Source of the DNA: SCUN01 sp964355365
GTDB taxonomy: Bacteria > Acidobacteriota > Vicinamibacteria > Vicinamibacterales > SCN-69-37
DNA: 22,270 nucleotides
Assembly: GCA_964355365.1 (NCBI GenBank)
Contig: CAYHEX010000031.1
Span: 1 to 22,270 of the forward strand
Direction of reading: 5' to 3'
The position numbers and the translations under genes were made by a program. The notes beneath the pieces were generated by a model that made no database searches, was not told the DNA's origin, and worked only from the letters and a program-made list of their open reading frames with translations. Positions 1 to 6,615 of the stretch are shown here, in pieces. Each line of letters begins with the position of its first letter. Within the stretch, counting starts at the first letter, position 1.

Positions 1-1
1 G

Positions 2-94
2 GGATTTGCGGCCGTGGTCGGTGTGTTCTTCGGGTTCTACCCTGCGCGCAAGGCGGCAGGTCTTGATCCAATCGAAGCGTTGAGGTTTGAATAG
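2..94 (+). CDS. C-terminal end of MacB/FtsX-type ABC transporter permease (partial)
   Basis: Only the last 30 codons and a TAG stop are inside the window, read in the frame that begins at base 2. The peptide contains a hydrophobic stretch (AAVVGVFFGFYPARKAA) followed by LDPIEALRFE. The pattern 'YPARKAA..DPIEALR.E' is the characteristic cytoplasmic tail after the last transmembrane helix of MacB-like and other FtsX-fold ABC permeases. These permeases work with an ATPase in export of macrolides, peptides or lipoproteins; the fragment is too short to name the substrate. A strong intrinsic terminator lies directly downstream, so this is the last gene of its operon. Confidence 0.8.
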   Translation, partial: GFAAVVGVFFGFYPARKAAGLDPIEALRFE

Positions 95-104
95 ACGGTC
101 GTAG

Positions 105-134
105 GCCGGGCTGCTCTTCAAGCCCGGCGTTTTT
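105..134 (+). terminator. Rho-independent terminator after the MacB-type permease gene
   Basis: An 8-bp perfect stem GCCGGGCT / AGCCCGGC (105-112 and 121-128) closes an 8-nt loop and is followed by G and five T residues (130-134). It sits 10 bases after the permease stop and before the next gene. Confidence 0.85.
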
Positions 135-178
135 CGAGCAGGCAGTTCGCCGCTCGATTTGTTGAGGGAGCACTAATT

Positions 179-661
179 ATGAAGCGTGCAGTTGCAGTGT
201 GTGGCGCAGTCGCAATGTTGTTGGTTGCGGCGAGCGCATTTGCTCAGACGAACTTCTCGGGTAAGTGGGCTCCGGATGCGGATAAGAACCCGGCTCCGGC
301 AGCGGGTGCGGGCGGCGGCGGTGGTCGTGGCGGCGGCATGATGGCCGGTCCGATGACGATCACGCAGACGGCGACCGAGCTCACGATCGAGCGCGAGACC
401 CCGAACGGCGCGATGAAGACGACCTACAAGCTCGACGGTTCCGAACAGACCATCACGCAGGGTCAGGGCGAAGCCAAGGTCAAGGCCAAGGTTGAAGGCG
501 CGACGATCACGATCTCGACGACGTCAGACCGCGGTCAGGGCCCGACGACGACGACGGCCATCTACTCGATGGAAGGTGCGAACCTCGTGATCGCGACCAC
601 CCGTCCGGGACGTGGCGGCGGCGATCCGACGACGACGAAGGCGTTCTACAAGAAGGGCTAG
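179..661 (+). CDS. Small secreted Gly-rich protein of unknown function ('FSGKW' type)
   Basis: The 160-residue product starts with a classic Sec signal peptide (MKRAVAV, a hydrophobic core, then cleavage after ASAFA, about residue 22), so it should be periplasmic or surface-exposed. The mature N-terminus reads QTNFSGKW, a motif I associate with many small secreted proteins of Acidobacteria, which may have a lipocalin-like beta fold. A Gly-rich linker (residues ~44-53, GGGGGRGGG) separates it from a Thr-rich, beta-strand-like region that ends in KKG. There are no Cys residues in the mature part and no catalytic motif. The start is supported by a GAGGGAG Shine-Dalgarno sequence (164-170), 8 bases before ATG. 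It is a single-gene unit between two terminators. The function is unknown. Confidence 0.8.
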   Translation: MKRAVAVCGAVAMLLVAASAFAQTNFSGKWAPDADKNPAPAAGAGGGGGRGGGMMAGPMTITQTATELTIERETPNGAMKTTYKLDGSEQTITQGQGEAKVKAKVEGATITISTTSDRGQGPTTTTAIYSMEGANLVIATTRPGRGGGDPTTTKAFYKKG

Positions 662-676
662 ACAACATCGCGACAC

Positions 677-820
677 GCGAATCGCCAAGCGCGAATCGCT
701 GAACGCGAATCGGAAATCGGGAATCGAAGGGCCGCCGGGCAACCGGCGGCCTTTTTGATTTGTAGTCGGGGAATCGGGGAATCGCTGATCGGGGGATCGG
801 GGAATCGGGAATCGGCGATC
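677..820. repeat. Cluster of short AATCG/GGGAATCGG repeats flanking a terminator
   Basis: The 160-base gap between the secreted-protein gene and the haem-protein gene is filled with an imperfect repeat. GCGAATCG occurs at 677-684, 691-698 and 705-712, then variants AAATCGGGAATCG up to 726. After the terminator come repeated (G)GGGAATCG and GGGATCG units from about 767 to 817. Unit lengths vary (about 7-10 bases) and there are no regular spacers. Apart from the terminator I see no gene here. The array may be slippage-generated or a genome-wide intergenic repeat. Confidence 0.75.
731..757 (+). terminator. Rho-independent terminator with GNRA tetraloop
   Basis: A perfect 8-bp stem GCCGCCGG / CCGGCGGC (731-738 and 743-750) closes a GCAA tetraloop and is followed by C and five T residues (752-756). 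It terminates the small secreted-protein gene. On the minus strand the hairpin has no U-run, so it is probably one-directional. It is flanked on both sides by AATCG-type short repeats. Confidence 0.9.
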
Positions 821-821
821 G

Positions 822-1373
822 CTAGTGGCCGCCGGCGCCGGCCATGAGCAGGGCGACCAGGCCGGCGATCTGGGCCGGCGTGTAGGGATCGAGCAGGTTC
901 TCCGGCATCGTGGATGTGGATGATTTCTGCCGTTCCTGGATCTTCGACTTGAGGATCTCGACCGGCGTCTCCGGATGCTCCGACGTCACCAGCGTAATGG
1001 CGCGGGCGTTTTCTTTGGTGACCAGGCCGACGAAGATGTCGCCGTCCTTCGTTTGCACCATGTCGGGCCGGTACTGGTCGGCGATCACCTTCGACGGCCA
1101 GAGCAGCGACTCGACGATCTCCGGTCGCGTGCGCGTGGCGGCGAGGCTGGAGAGATCGGGGCCGATCTCCTTGCCCGCGTCGCCGAACTTGTGGCAGTTG
1201 ATGCAGACCTTGTCGAGGATCACGCGCCCCGCTTCTTTGTCGCCTGCGGTGGCGGCGAGGAGCGTTTTCTGCAGGGCGTCCTTGTCGGGCGCCTGCGCGG
1301 CGGTGAGTGGCAACACCGCGGCCAGCGAAATGGCGGCGGCAACATTCAAAGTCGCGATAATCTTCAGAGTCAT
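822..1373 (-). CDS. Periplasmic c-type haem protein (CXXCH domain of the Planctomycetes/Acidobacteria type)
   Basis: The 183-residue protein has a Sec signal peptide (MTLKIIATLN to about LTAAQA, residue 28). It contains one haem c attachment motif, CINCH (Cys57, Cys60, His61), preceded by a helix with GRVILDK and followed by GKEIGPDLS. The downstream pattern fits the 'putative haem-binding domain' family (TIGR02603-like): E.LL.PSK.I...Y, then a small beta region (DIFVGLV) and MPENLLDPYTP with Met146 as the likely sixth iron ligand. It would carry single electrons in the periplasm; the partner is not evident. The open frame extends upstream to 1646 but the signal peptide fixes the start at 1373. 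No Shine-Dalgarno is visible; a TATACT box lies 12 bases upstream. Its start codon overlaps that of the divergent cupredoxin gene, which suggests shared control. Confidence 0.85.
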   Translation of the reverse strand: MTLKIIATLNVAAAISLAAVLPLTAAQAPDKDALQKTLLAATAGDKEAGRVILDKVCINCHKFGDAGKEIGPDLSSLAATRTRPEIVESLLWPSKVIADQYRPDMVQTKDGDIFVGLVTKENARAITLVTSEHPETPVEILKSKIQERQKSSTSTMPENLLDPYTPAQIAGLVALLMAGAGGH

Positions 1374-1391
1374 GCGGCCACGCCGAGTATA
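1356..1391. promoter_or_regulatory. Candidate divergent -10 boxes around the shared CATG start
   Basis: On the plus strand GATAAT (1356-1361) lies 10 bases before the cupredoxin ATG. On the minus strand TATACT (1386-1391 in plus coordinates) lies 12 bases before the haem-protein ATG. Each matches the sigma-70 -10 consensus at five of six positions. No convincing -35 box is seen for either, and each box lies inside the coding sequence of the other gene. If real, both mRNAs would have leaders of only a few bases. Confidence 0.3.
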
Positions 1392-1836
1392 TCGCGCCCT
1401 TCTCGCGGCTCTTGCCCTCGTCAGCATTCCGGTCTCGGCGCAAACGCTGAAGCCTACCCGCACCGTGACCGTGACAGCGAACGACGAGATGAAGCTCAAC
1501 ATCAACGAGATCCCGGCGAAGCCCGGCGAGGTGTTGCGCATTCGACTGCTCGCGGTGGGGACGGCGCCGAAGGCCACGATGGCGCACAACCTGATCGTCC
1601 TCAAAATGGGCACCAACCAGATCGTCTTTGCCGAAGCCGCGGCCAAGGCGGTGGGGACCGACTACATCCCCGCGGCGCTCAAGGGTTCGATCATCGCGGC
1701 CACCCCCCTGATCGGCAACGGCGAGAGCGCGGAGATCGTGTTCACAGTGCCGTCCGCCCCGGGGAACTACCCGTTCCTCTGCTCGTTCCCCGGACACTTC
1801 GCTGCGGGCGCGCGCGGCAAAATCATTGTTCAGTAG
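1372..1836 (+). CDS. Azurin/plastocyanin-like cupredoxin
   Basis: The 154-residue protein has a signal peptide (MRPRRVYRALLAAL to about PVSAQ, residue 24). The mature part has the azurin-type layout: VTVTANDEMKLN...I.AKPGE, then MAHNLIVLK carrying the first copper His, and a C-terminal loop LCSFPGH carrying the copper Cys and second His. Azurins normally have an axial Met a few residues after the last His; here the segment reads FAAGARGKIIV with no Met, so the copper site may be altered. The role is probably periplasmic electron transfer, perhaps with the divergent haem protein. The start is chosen by the signal peptide; the frame is open back to 910. The stop lies inside the start of the downstream receptor gene, so the two are probably cotranscribed and coupled. 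Confidence 0.85.
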   Translation: MRPRRVYRALLAALALVSIPVSAQTLKPTRTVTVTANDEMKLNINEIPAKPGEVLRIRLLAVGTAPKATMAHNLIVLKMGTNQIVFAEAAAKAVGTDYIPAALKGSIIAATPLIGNGESAEIVFTVPSAPGNYPFLCSFPGHFAAGARGKIIVQ

Positions 1837-4800
1837 GTCGCCGGCGCGGTGGTGCACCGCTGTGGTGCTGGCGGCCATCGCCAGCCTCCTGCCCTCTCTG
1901 GCGGCCTCACAGACGCGGACCGCGCGGCTCCAGGTCGACGTGCGGGATCAGAGCGGCGCGGCGGTGCCAGCCGCCGAGGTCGTCCTCGTGATGGCCGGAA
2001 CGAATCCGCTACGAGTGACGACGGGCACGAACGGCACGGCCCTGTTCAGCGCGGTCCGACCGGGCCTGGGCACCATCACCATCACCGCTACCGGTTTTCG
2101 CTCGCAGATCGTTCGTGACGTGCCGCTGACGAGCGGTCTCGATGCCACACTGCCCGTCCGCCTCACACCCGGCGGGTTCGCGGACCTGATCGTGATCACG
2201 GCGACGGCATCAACACTGCGGGGCGGCGTCGGGACGGTGGGTCGATCATTTGAAGGCGATGCGTTGCGCGCACAGCCGTCGGCCGAGCGCGACATTCTAA
2301 CGTTTGTTCAACAGGCCGCAGGCACGGCCCCACCCGCCCCCGGCTCGCGACTATCCACGCAGGGCAACACCGCGCTCGCCAGTAGCGGCGCGCGTGAGGC
2401 GGCCAACAACTTCCTGATTGACGGCCTGGACAACAACGATCTGTTCCTCAATCGCCTCATCGTCAACCCGAGCCTCGACGCCGTCGCGGAAGTGACGCTG
2501 CGCCAGAACACGTACGACGCGGAGTTCGGCCGCAACGCCGGCGCGCGGATCGACATGGTCATGAAGTCGGGCACGAGTGTGTTCGCCGGTTCGAGCTACG
2601 AGTTCTTCCGCCCGGCGCCGCGCCACCTCTTCGGCGCGACCCTCGGCGGACCGATCCGTCGCGCGGGGACGTCGTTCTTCTTCCTCAGTGCCGAAGGCAT
2701 CGTGGCGCACGAAGAAGACGCACGCCGGGCACACGTGCCGACACTGGCCGAGCGTGCCGGCGATTTCAGCGCGAGCGGCGTCACGATCGTCGATCCGTTC
2801 ACCGGCGCGCCGTTCCCCGGTAATGCGATTCCGGCGCAGCGCATCAGCGCGACGAGTCGGGCGGTCGCCGCGCTCTATCCTCTGCCGAATCAGACCGAAT
2901 CCGGCGCGAACTTCTCGTCGTCTCCGGACGCCGTGCGCACAGGCGGCAGCGTCATGCTGAAGACGGATCACCGCGTGCGCGGCGATGATCTGCTGTCCCT
3001 GCGATACAGCTTCGGCGACGATCACCGGGACTTCCCGTTCGTCGCCCGCAATCGGAATCTCCCCGGATTTGGAGTGGCGGTCCTCGATCGCGGCCACAGC
3101 GTCGGCATCGCCTGGACACAGGTGCTGTCCCCTCGCCTGCTGCAGTCCGTACGGGTGGGCGTGACATTGTCGCGTCGCGAGAACCTGCCCGGCCAAAGCG
3201 GCACAGACGGATTCGCGGCGCTGGGCATGACTGGGCCGGCCTTGTCGGGAAACGATCTCGCCTATCCAACGATCCTGGTGGCGGGCTTCGAGACGCTGGG
3301 CGACGATGCCAACCTGCCGGTGGTGCGGCGGACGCGGACCGTGCATGTGACCGATACGCTGACGCTCGAGCGTGGCCGGCACCAGCTCAAGGCCGGCGCC
3401 GAGTGGCGCGTGTATCGTTCGGACGGCGACAACCATCTGTTCGCACGCGGGCGGATGTCGTTCAGCGGCGCGTTCTCCGGCAACGGCTTCGCGGACCTGC
3501 TGCTTGGCTACCCCTCGTTCAGCCTGCTGGGCGTGAACGACAATCGCCAGGCGTTACGCACATGGTCGCTGGCGGGATTCGCACAGGACGAGTGGCGGGC
3601 GACCGCGCGACTCACGCTCAGTGCCGGCCTGCGCTACGAGTTCAACGCGCCGCCGACGGACGCGGAGAACCGCATGCGCGTGTTCGATCAGCAACGCCTC
3701 GCGCTGGTCGACGTCGGCACGAACGGCGTGCCGGCATCGGGCGTCTTCAACGACCTGAACAACCTCGCGCCGCGACTCGGACTCAGCTGGGATCCGACCG
3801 GACGCGGCACCACGATCCTTCGCGGCGGCTACGGGATGTTCTACGACTCCGGAACGTTGATCGAGAACTCGGCCCTGTACTTCAATCCGCCGTACTACAC
3901 GTTGCAGCTGTTCTTCCCCACGGCAACGTCGCTGCTTCGCATCGAGAACCCGTATCCGGCGGGCCGCGGCATCAATCCCTTGACGTCGGTCAACAGCGTC
4001 GACCAGCACGTTCGCACGGCCTTCACGCATCAGGTCAGCGCCTCGGTCGAGCAGACGATCGCCGGCACGACGCTCACCGGTCGCTACGTTGGGGCCTTCG
4101 GCCGCAACCTTGTGCGCAAGCGCAATCTCAACCAACCCGCGCCCGGCGCGGGCGCGATCGACGCGCGGCGGCCGCTTCGCGGCTTCGGCGACATCCTCAT
4201 GGTGGAATCGCAGGCGCGGTCGACGTATCACGGGCTGCAGCTGAGCCTGGATCGGCGACTCCACCAGGGACTCGAGGCCCATGGGGCCTACACGTTCAGC
4301 CGGTCGATGGACGACGCCTCGGCGTTCCTTGCGAGCGACGGTAATGACAACACGCCGCAGGACAGCCGCAACCTCGCGGCCGAATGGGGGCGCTCCGACT
4401 TCGATGTGCGGCACCGCCTGGTGGCCTCAGTGACGTGGAACAGCACGGGCGCGCACGAGTCGCGACTGCTCAGAAACTGGCAGGTCTCCGCGCTGATCAC
4501 GGCGCAATCGGGCCGCCCGTTCACGCCGCGGCTCAGCGTGGACAACAGCAATACGGGCAATACGGGCGGTGCCACGTTTGCGTCGGATCGGCCGAACATC
4601 GTATCTGGCACAGCGGCGGGGCAAGCAACGGTCAGCTACGGCGGATACGCATTCGTGACGCCGGCGCGCTACACATTCGGCAACGCAGGTCGCAACATCC
4701 TGACCGGTCCCGGGTACGCCTCATTCGATGCGCTGGTGTCGCGGCGGCTGGACCTCGGACACCGCCGCTGGATCGAACTGCGCGCGGAAGTCTTCAACGC

Positions 4801-4918
4801 GTTCAATCGCTACAACGGGCAACTCCCGGATAGCTTTGTGGATCACGCGACGTTTGGGCAGAGCCTTGCGGCGTTTCCACCCCGCCAGTTTCAGCTCGCC
4901 GCGCGCGTCGTCTTCTAG
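1826..4918 (+). CDS. TonB-dependent receptor with carboxypeptidase-regulatory-like N-terminal domain (Oar-like)
   Basis: A 1030-residue outer-membrane protein. Residues 1-29 form a signal peptide (cleavage near LAASQ). Residues ~34-113 are a carboxypeptidase-regulatory/Cna-B-like beta domain (VDVRDQSGAAVPAAEVVL...GFRSQIVRDV). A plug follows at ~135-260 with NNFLIDGLDNNDLFL and YDAEFGRNAGARIDM. The rest is a long beta-barrel with alternating residues and many Tyr/Arg girdle positions, ending in aromatic VVF as expected for BamA recognition. Large receptors of this layout are abundant in Acidobacteria and usually import glycans, peptides or metal chelates; no substrate can be read here. The start is TTG at 1826, which gives a full signal peptide and overlaps the cupredoxin gene by 11 bases; GTG at 1862 or 1865 would cut the signal. 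It converges with the next gene with only 13 bases between stops. Confidence 0.9.
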   Translation: MFSRSPARWCTAVVLAAIASLLPSLAASQTRTARLQVDVRDQSGAAVPAAEVVLVMAGTNPLRVTTGTNGTALFSAVRPGLGTITITATGFRSQIVRDVPLTSGLDATLPVRLTPGGFADLIVITATASTLRGGVGTVGRSFEGDALRAQPSAERDILTFVQQAAGTAPPAPGSRLSTQGNTALASSGAREAANNFLIDGLDNNDLFLNRLIVNPSLDAVAEVTLRQNTYDAEFGRNAGARIDMVMKSGTSVFAGSSYEFFRPAPRHLFGATLGGPIRRAGTSFFFLSAEGIVAHEEDARRAHVPTLAERAGDFSASGVTIVDPFTGAPFPGNAIPAQRISATSRAVAALYPLPNQTESGANFSSSPDAVRTGGSVMLKTDHRVRGDDLLSLRYSFGDDHRDFPFVARNRNLPGFGVAVLDRGHSVGIAWTQVLSPRLLQSVRVGVTLSRRENLPGQSGTDGFAALGMTGPALSGNDLAYPTILVAGFETLGDDANLPVVRRTRTVHVTDTLTLERGRHQLKAGAEWRVYRSDGDNHLFARGRMSFSGAFSGNGFADLLLGYPSFSLLGVNDNRQALRTWSLAGFAQDEWRATARLTLSAGLRYEFNAPPTDAENRMRVFDQQRLALVDVGTNGVPASGVFNDLNNLAPRLGLSWDPTGRGTTILRGGYGMFYDSGTLIENSALYFNPPYYTLQLFFPTATSLLRIENPYPAGRGINPLTSVNSVDQHVRTAFTHQVSASVEQTIAGTTLTGRYVGAFGRNLVRKRNLNQPAPGAGAIDARRPLRGFGDILMVESQARSTYHGLQLSLDRRLHQGLEAHGAYTFSRSMDDASAFLASDGNDNTPQDSRNLAAEWGRSDFDVRHRLVASVTWNSTGAHESRLLRNWQVSALITAQSGRPFTPRLSVDNSNTGNTGGATFASDRPNIVSGTAAGQATVSYGGYAFVTPARYTFGNAGRNILTGPGYASFDALVSRRLDLGHRRWIELRAEVFNAFNRYNGQLPDSFVDHATFGQSLAAFPPRQFQLAARVVF

Positions 4919-4931
4919 CGCCGCTCCGGGC

Positions 4932-5237
4932 TCAGTCGGTCTTGGGGAACACGTGGTCGCGGATCACCGTGCAGGTCTTGATGTCGTACTCCGTGTAGAA
5001 CGACGCGCGGCCCTTCTTCTTCGCTTCGACGTGCTCCGGGTGCGATGACCACGCGCGCATGTTTTCCTCCGTGTCGAAGGCCGCGATCGTGCAGCGCTCG
5101 CCATCGGGCGCGGTGAAGGTCTTGTGCGAGATGTAGCCCGGCATCGCGCGGGCCAGTTCGCTCATGCGCGTGGCCCACTGCGTGTATTCGTCTTGAGCGT
5201 CGGGATTGAGGCGCGAACGGAATACCGTCAGGATCAT
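4932..5237 (-). CDS. Antibiotic biosynthesis monooxygenase (ABM)-fold small protein
   Basis: The 101-residue protein (MILTVFRSRL...) has the small ferredoxin-like alpha/beta dimer pattern of the ABM superfamily. It starts with a beta strand, then an amphipathic helix (YTQWATRMSELARAMPGY), ISHKTFTAPDGERCTIAAF strands and a C-terminal helix with MRAWSSHPEHVEAKKKG, a pattern typical of this superfamily. Members include quinol monooxygenases, haem-degrading enzymes and many proteins of unknown role; the specific reaction cannot be assigned. It has no signal peptide and is presumed cytoplasmic. It is the last gene of the minus-strand run, 28 bases after folK. No Shine-Dalgarno is visible; a small GC hairpin abuts the ATG. 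The only nearby downstream gene is the convergent receptor gene. Confidence 0.75.
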   Translation of the reverse strand: MILTVFRSRLNPDAQDEYTQWATRMSELARAMPGYISHKTFTAPDGERCTIAAFDTEENMRAWSSHPEHVEAKKKGRASFYTEYDIKTCTVIRDHVFPKTD

Positions 5238-5258
5238 GCGGCGACGATAACACGCCGC
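5238..5258 (-). promoter_or_regulatory. Small GC hairpin touching the ABM-family start codon
   Basis: In the folK-to-ABM gap, GCGGCG and CGCCGC (5238-5243 and 5253-5258) can pair with a 9-nt loop. The stem ends at the base next to the ATG. There is no U-run, so it is not a terminator. It could limit ribosome access or be chance in GC-rich DNA. Confidence 0.2.
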
Positions 5259-5265
5259 CAGCCCG

Positions 5266-5718
5266 CTACAGCGCGTCGATGCCTTTGCCAGTGACCGGAT
5301 CGACCAACCCCGGCGCGATTTCCTTCAGCGGATCGAGGACGAACGAACGCTCGCGGAAGCGCGGGTGCGGCACTTCGAGTCCGGGCTCGTTGATGATGGC
5401 GTTGCCGTAGAGGATCAGGTCGAGATCCAGCGTGCGTGGCGCCCGCGGCGTGAGGCGCGTTCGGCCTTTCTCTCGCTCAATGGCCAGCAACGTGTCGAGC
5501 AACGCCCGGGCGGACAACTCCGTGTCTCCGACCACGACGCCGTTGAGATAGGTTGGCTGCGGCTCGGCGACGTCGACGGGCGCCGACTCGATGAAGACGG
5601 ACACGCGAAGGCCGGTCAGCAGCGCCGACAGGCGTTCAACTGCGAACTGGAGGTAGGCGCGCCGGTCACCCAGGTTCGAGCCCAGCGCGACGGCGACGCG
5701 GGTCGTTACTCGACCCAA
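5266..5718 (-). CDS. folK: 2-amino-4-hydroxy-6-hydroxymethyldihydropteridine diphosphokinase (HPPK)
   Basis: The 150-residue enzyme transfers pyrophosphate from ATP to 6-hydroxymethyl-dihydropterin, the step before dihydropteroate synthase in folate synthesis. The hallmark N-terminal VALGSNLGDR lies at residues 10-19. The catalytic signature RAPRTLDLDLILYG gives the two Mg-binding aspartates (Asp98 and Asp100). A conserved PHPRFRERSFVLDPL segment follows at ~118-131. The length is near the family norm of about 160. The only start in frame that keeps the first strand is TTG at 5718, which overlaps the ferritin-like gene by 13 bases; translation is therefore probably coupled to that gene. No other folate gene is in the window. 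Confidence 0.93.
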   Translation of the reverse strand: MGRVTTRVAVALGSNLGDRRAYLQFAVERLSALLTGLRVSVFIESAPVDVAEPQPTYLNGVVVGDTELSARALLDTLLAIEREKGRTRLTPRAPRTLDLDLILYGNAIINEPGLEVPHPRFRERSFVLDPLKEIAPGLVDPVTGKGIDAL

Positions 5719-6194
5719 CGGACGGGCATGACGCCGTCGCCCGTAGACGCGCCGGCCATGCGGCGGCCGAGCAGATCATCCTGACCTGAGCCGACCTGAT
5801 CAAAGAAGCGCTTCTGTTCGAGGGTCTCGCCGACGATGACGTTGGCGAGTTTGCGATGGCGGTCGCTGCGGATGTCTGCGACGCGGAGCTTCCACTTGGC
5901 CGCGAGTTCCCCGGCCTGCTGCGCATCCACCGCGACGAGCGGCAGGAACTTGTCGTTCTTCTTCCCTGACGCGGCAACCACCGTCGGCTCGGCGACCACG
6001 TCCGGGGCACCGCCAAACTCCGTGATGGCCGCTTCGAGCCAACGCAGGTGCGTATCTTCGCGGTTGATCACGTACTGGTAGGCGTTGTTGAACTCGTAGT
6101 CGCTGACGAGCCTGGCCACCGCAATGTGGCGCAGGTAGTTCGTCATCTTGTCGTGGTGCAGTTCACGCAGCAGAGCGAGATCGTCAGCTTTCAC
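5706..6194 (-). CDS. Ferritin-like helical protein, function unknown
   Basis: The 162-residue, largely helical protein has no signal peptide. The first two helices (LALLRELHHDKMTNYLRHIAVARLV; FNNAYQYVINREDTHLRWLEAAI) resemble the ferritin/rubrerythrin four-helix bundle. They include an E-x-x-H motif (Glu46, His49), a usual di-iron ligand pair. The second half has GETLEQKRFF, where the second E-x-x-H would be expected, but Lys stands in the His position. A metal site is therefore possible but incomplete. The start is GTG at 6194, with TGGAG 5 bases upstream as ribosome binding site. It lies 15 bases after the DksA-like gene and overlaps folK at its 3' end, so it is an inner gene of the minus-strand operon. 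A mycothiol/DinB-type bundle is an alternative, but the E-x-x-H favours ferritin-like. Confidence 0.65.
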   Translation of the reverse strand: MKADDLALLRELHHDKMTNYLRHIAVARLVSDYEFNNAYQYVINREDTHLRWLEAAITEFGGAPDVVAEPTVVAASGKKNDKFLPLVAVDAQQAGELAAKWKLRVADIRSDRHRKLANVIVGETLEQKRFFDQVGSGQDDLLGRRMAGASTGDGVMPVRWVE

Positions 6195-6209
6195 GGTGAC
6201 TCCAGGTGG

Positions 6210-6572
6210 CTACGCGTTCTGCTTCTGCTTGCAGGTGATGCACACCCGAGTCCACGGAATGGCCTCGAGGCGCGCCGCGGCGATCGGATCGCCACAGTCA
6301 CGACAGAGACCATACACGCCCTTCTCGAGCCGATAGAGCGCTTCTTCGATCGCCTGCAGAATCTTGGCGTCGGTTTGCTTCAGCTTGAGCTGGATCTCGA
6401 CTTCGTTGGTGCCGCTCGCCTGATCGGCCATGTCGCCCTGCCGGCTGTTGACGTCGGCCGAGGCCGGGATGGCCCTCGACCCGGTCGACGCGGCCAGGAG
6501 TTCGCCGCGTTTGCGCAGGAGCAGATCTTTCAGGTGAGCGAGGGTGGCTTCGGTGAGGGGTGCGGCAGTCAC
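6210..6572 (-). CDS. DksA/TraR-family zinc-finger protein
   Basis: The 120-residue protein has the DksA/TraR C4 zinc finger near its C-terminus: Cys90-x2-Cys93-x17-Cys111-x2-Cys114 (GLCRDCG ... RVCITCK). It is preceded by a helical hairpin region (TLAHLKDLLLRKRGELLAA and EVEIQLKLKQTDAKILQAIEEAL). E. coli DksA enters the RNA polymerase secondary channel and potentiates ppGpp. This protein has an Asp-containing GDMADQAS segment at the presumed coiled-coil tip, but short TraR-like proteins vary, so a general RNA-polymerase-binding regulator is the safe call. GTG at 6572 is chosen because the helical region begins there and the longer frame runs into the upstream permease gene. No Shine-Dalgarno is seen; a candidate promoter lies just upstream. 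Confidence 0.85.
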   Translation of the reverse strand: MTAAPLTEATLAHLKDLLLRKRGELLAASTGSRAIPASADVNSRQGDMADQASGTNEVEIQLKLKQTDAKILQAIEEALYRLEKGVYGLCRDCGDPIAAARLEAIPWTRVCITCKQKQNA

Positions 6573-6583
6573 GGTATCTGTTG

Positions 6584-6613
6584 ATTTTAGTCTTACCTGT
6601 CGCTGGCGATCAA
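6584..6613 (-). promoter_or_regulatory. Candidate sigma-70 promoter of the DksA-like gene
   Basis: On the minus strand TTGATC (6613-6608) and TAAAAT (6589-6584) are separated by 18 bases. They match the -35 consensus at four positions and the -10 consensus at five. The GTG start is only 11 bases beyond the -10 box, so the leader would be about 4-5 bases, which agrees with the absence of a Shine-Dalgarno. It would uncouple the DksA-like, ferritin-like, folK and ABM genes from the ybbA/ybbP genes upstream. Confidence 0.4.
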
Positions 6614-6615
6614 AT

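Noticed and set aside
731..757. Bidirectional terminator
   Set aside because: The minus-strand side of the hairpin is not followed by a U-run.
677..820. CRISPR array
   Set aside because: Units are 7-10 bases, irregular and without spacers of constant length, and there are no cas genes.
910..1371. Upstream extension of the cupredoxin open frame
   Set aside because: It lies antisense to the haem-protein gene and would bury the signal peptide internally.
1374..1646. Upstream extension of the haem-protein open frame
   Set aside because: It is antisense to the cupredoxin gene, and the signal peptide begins at 1373.
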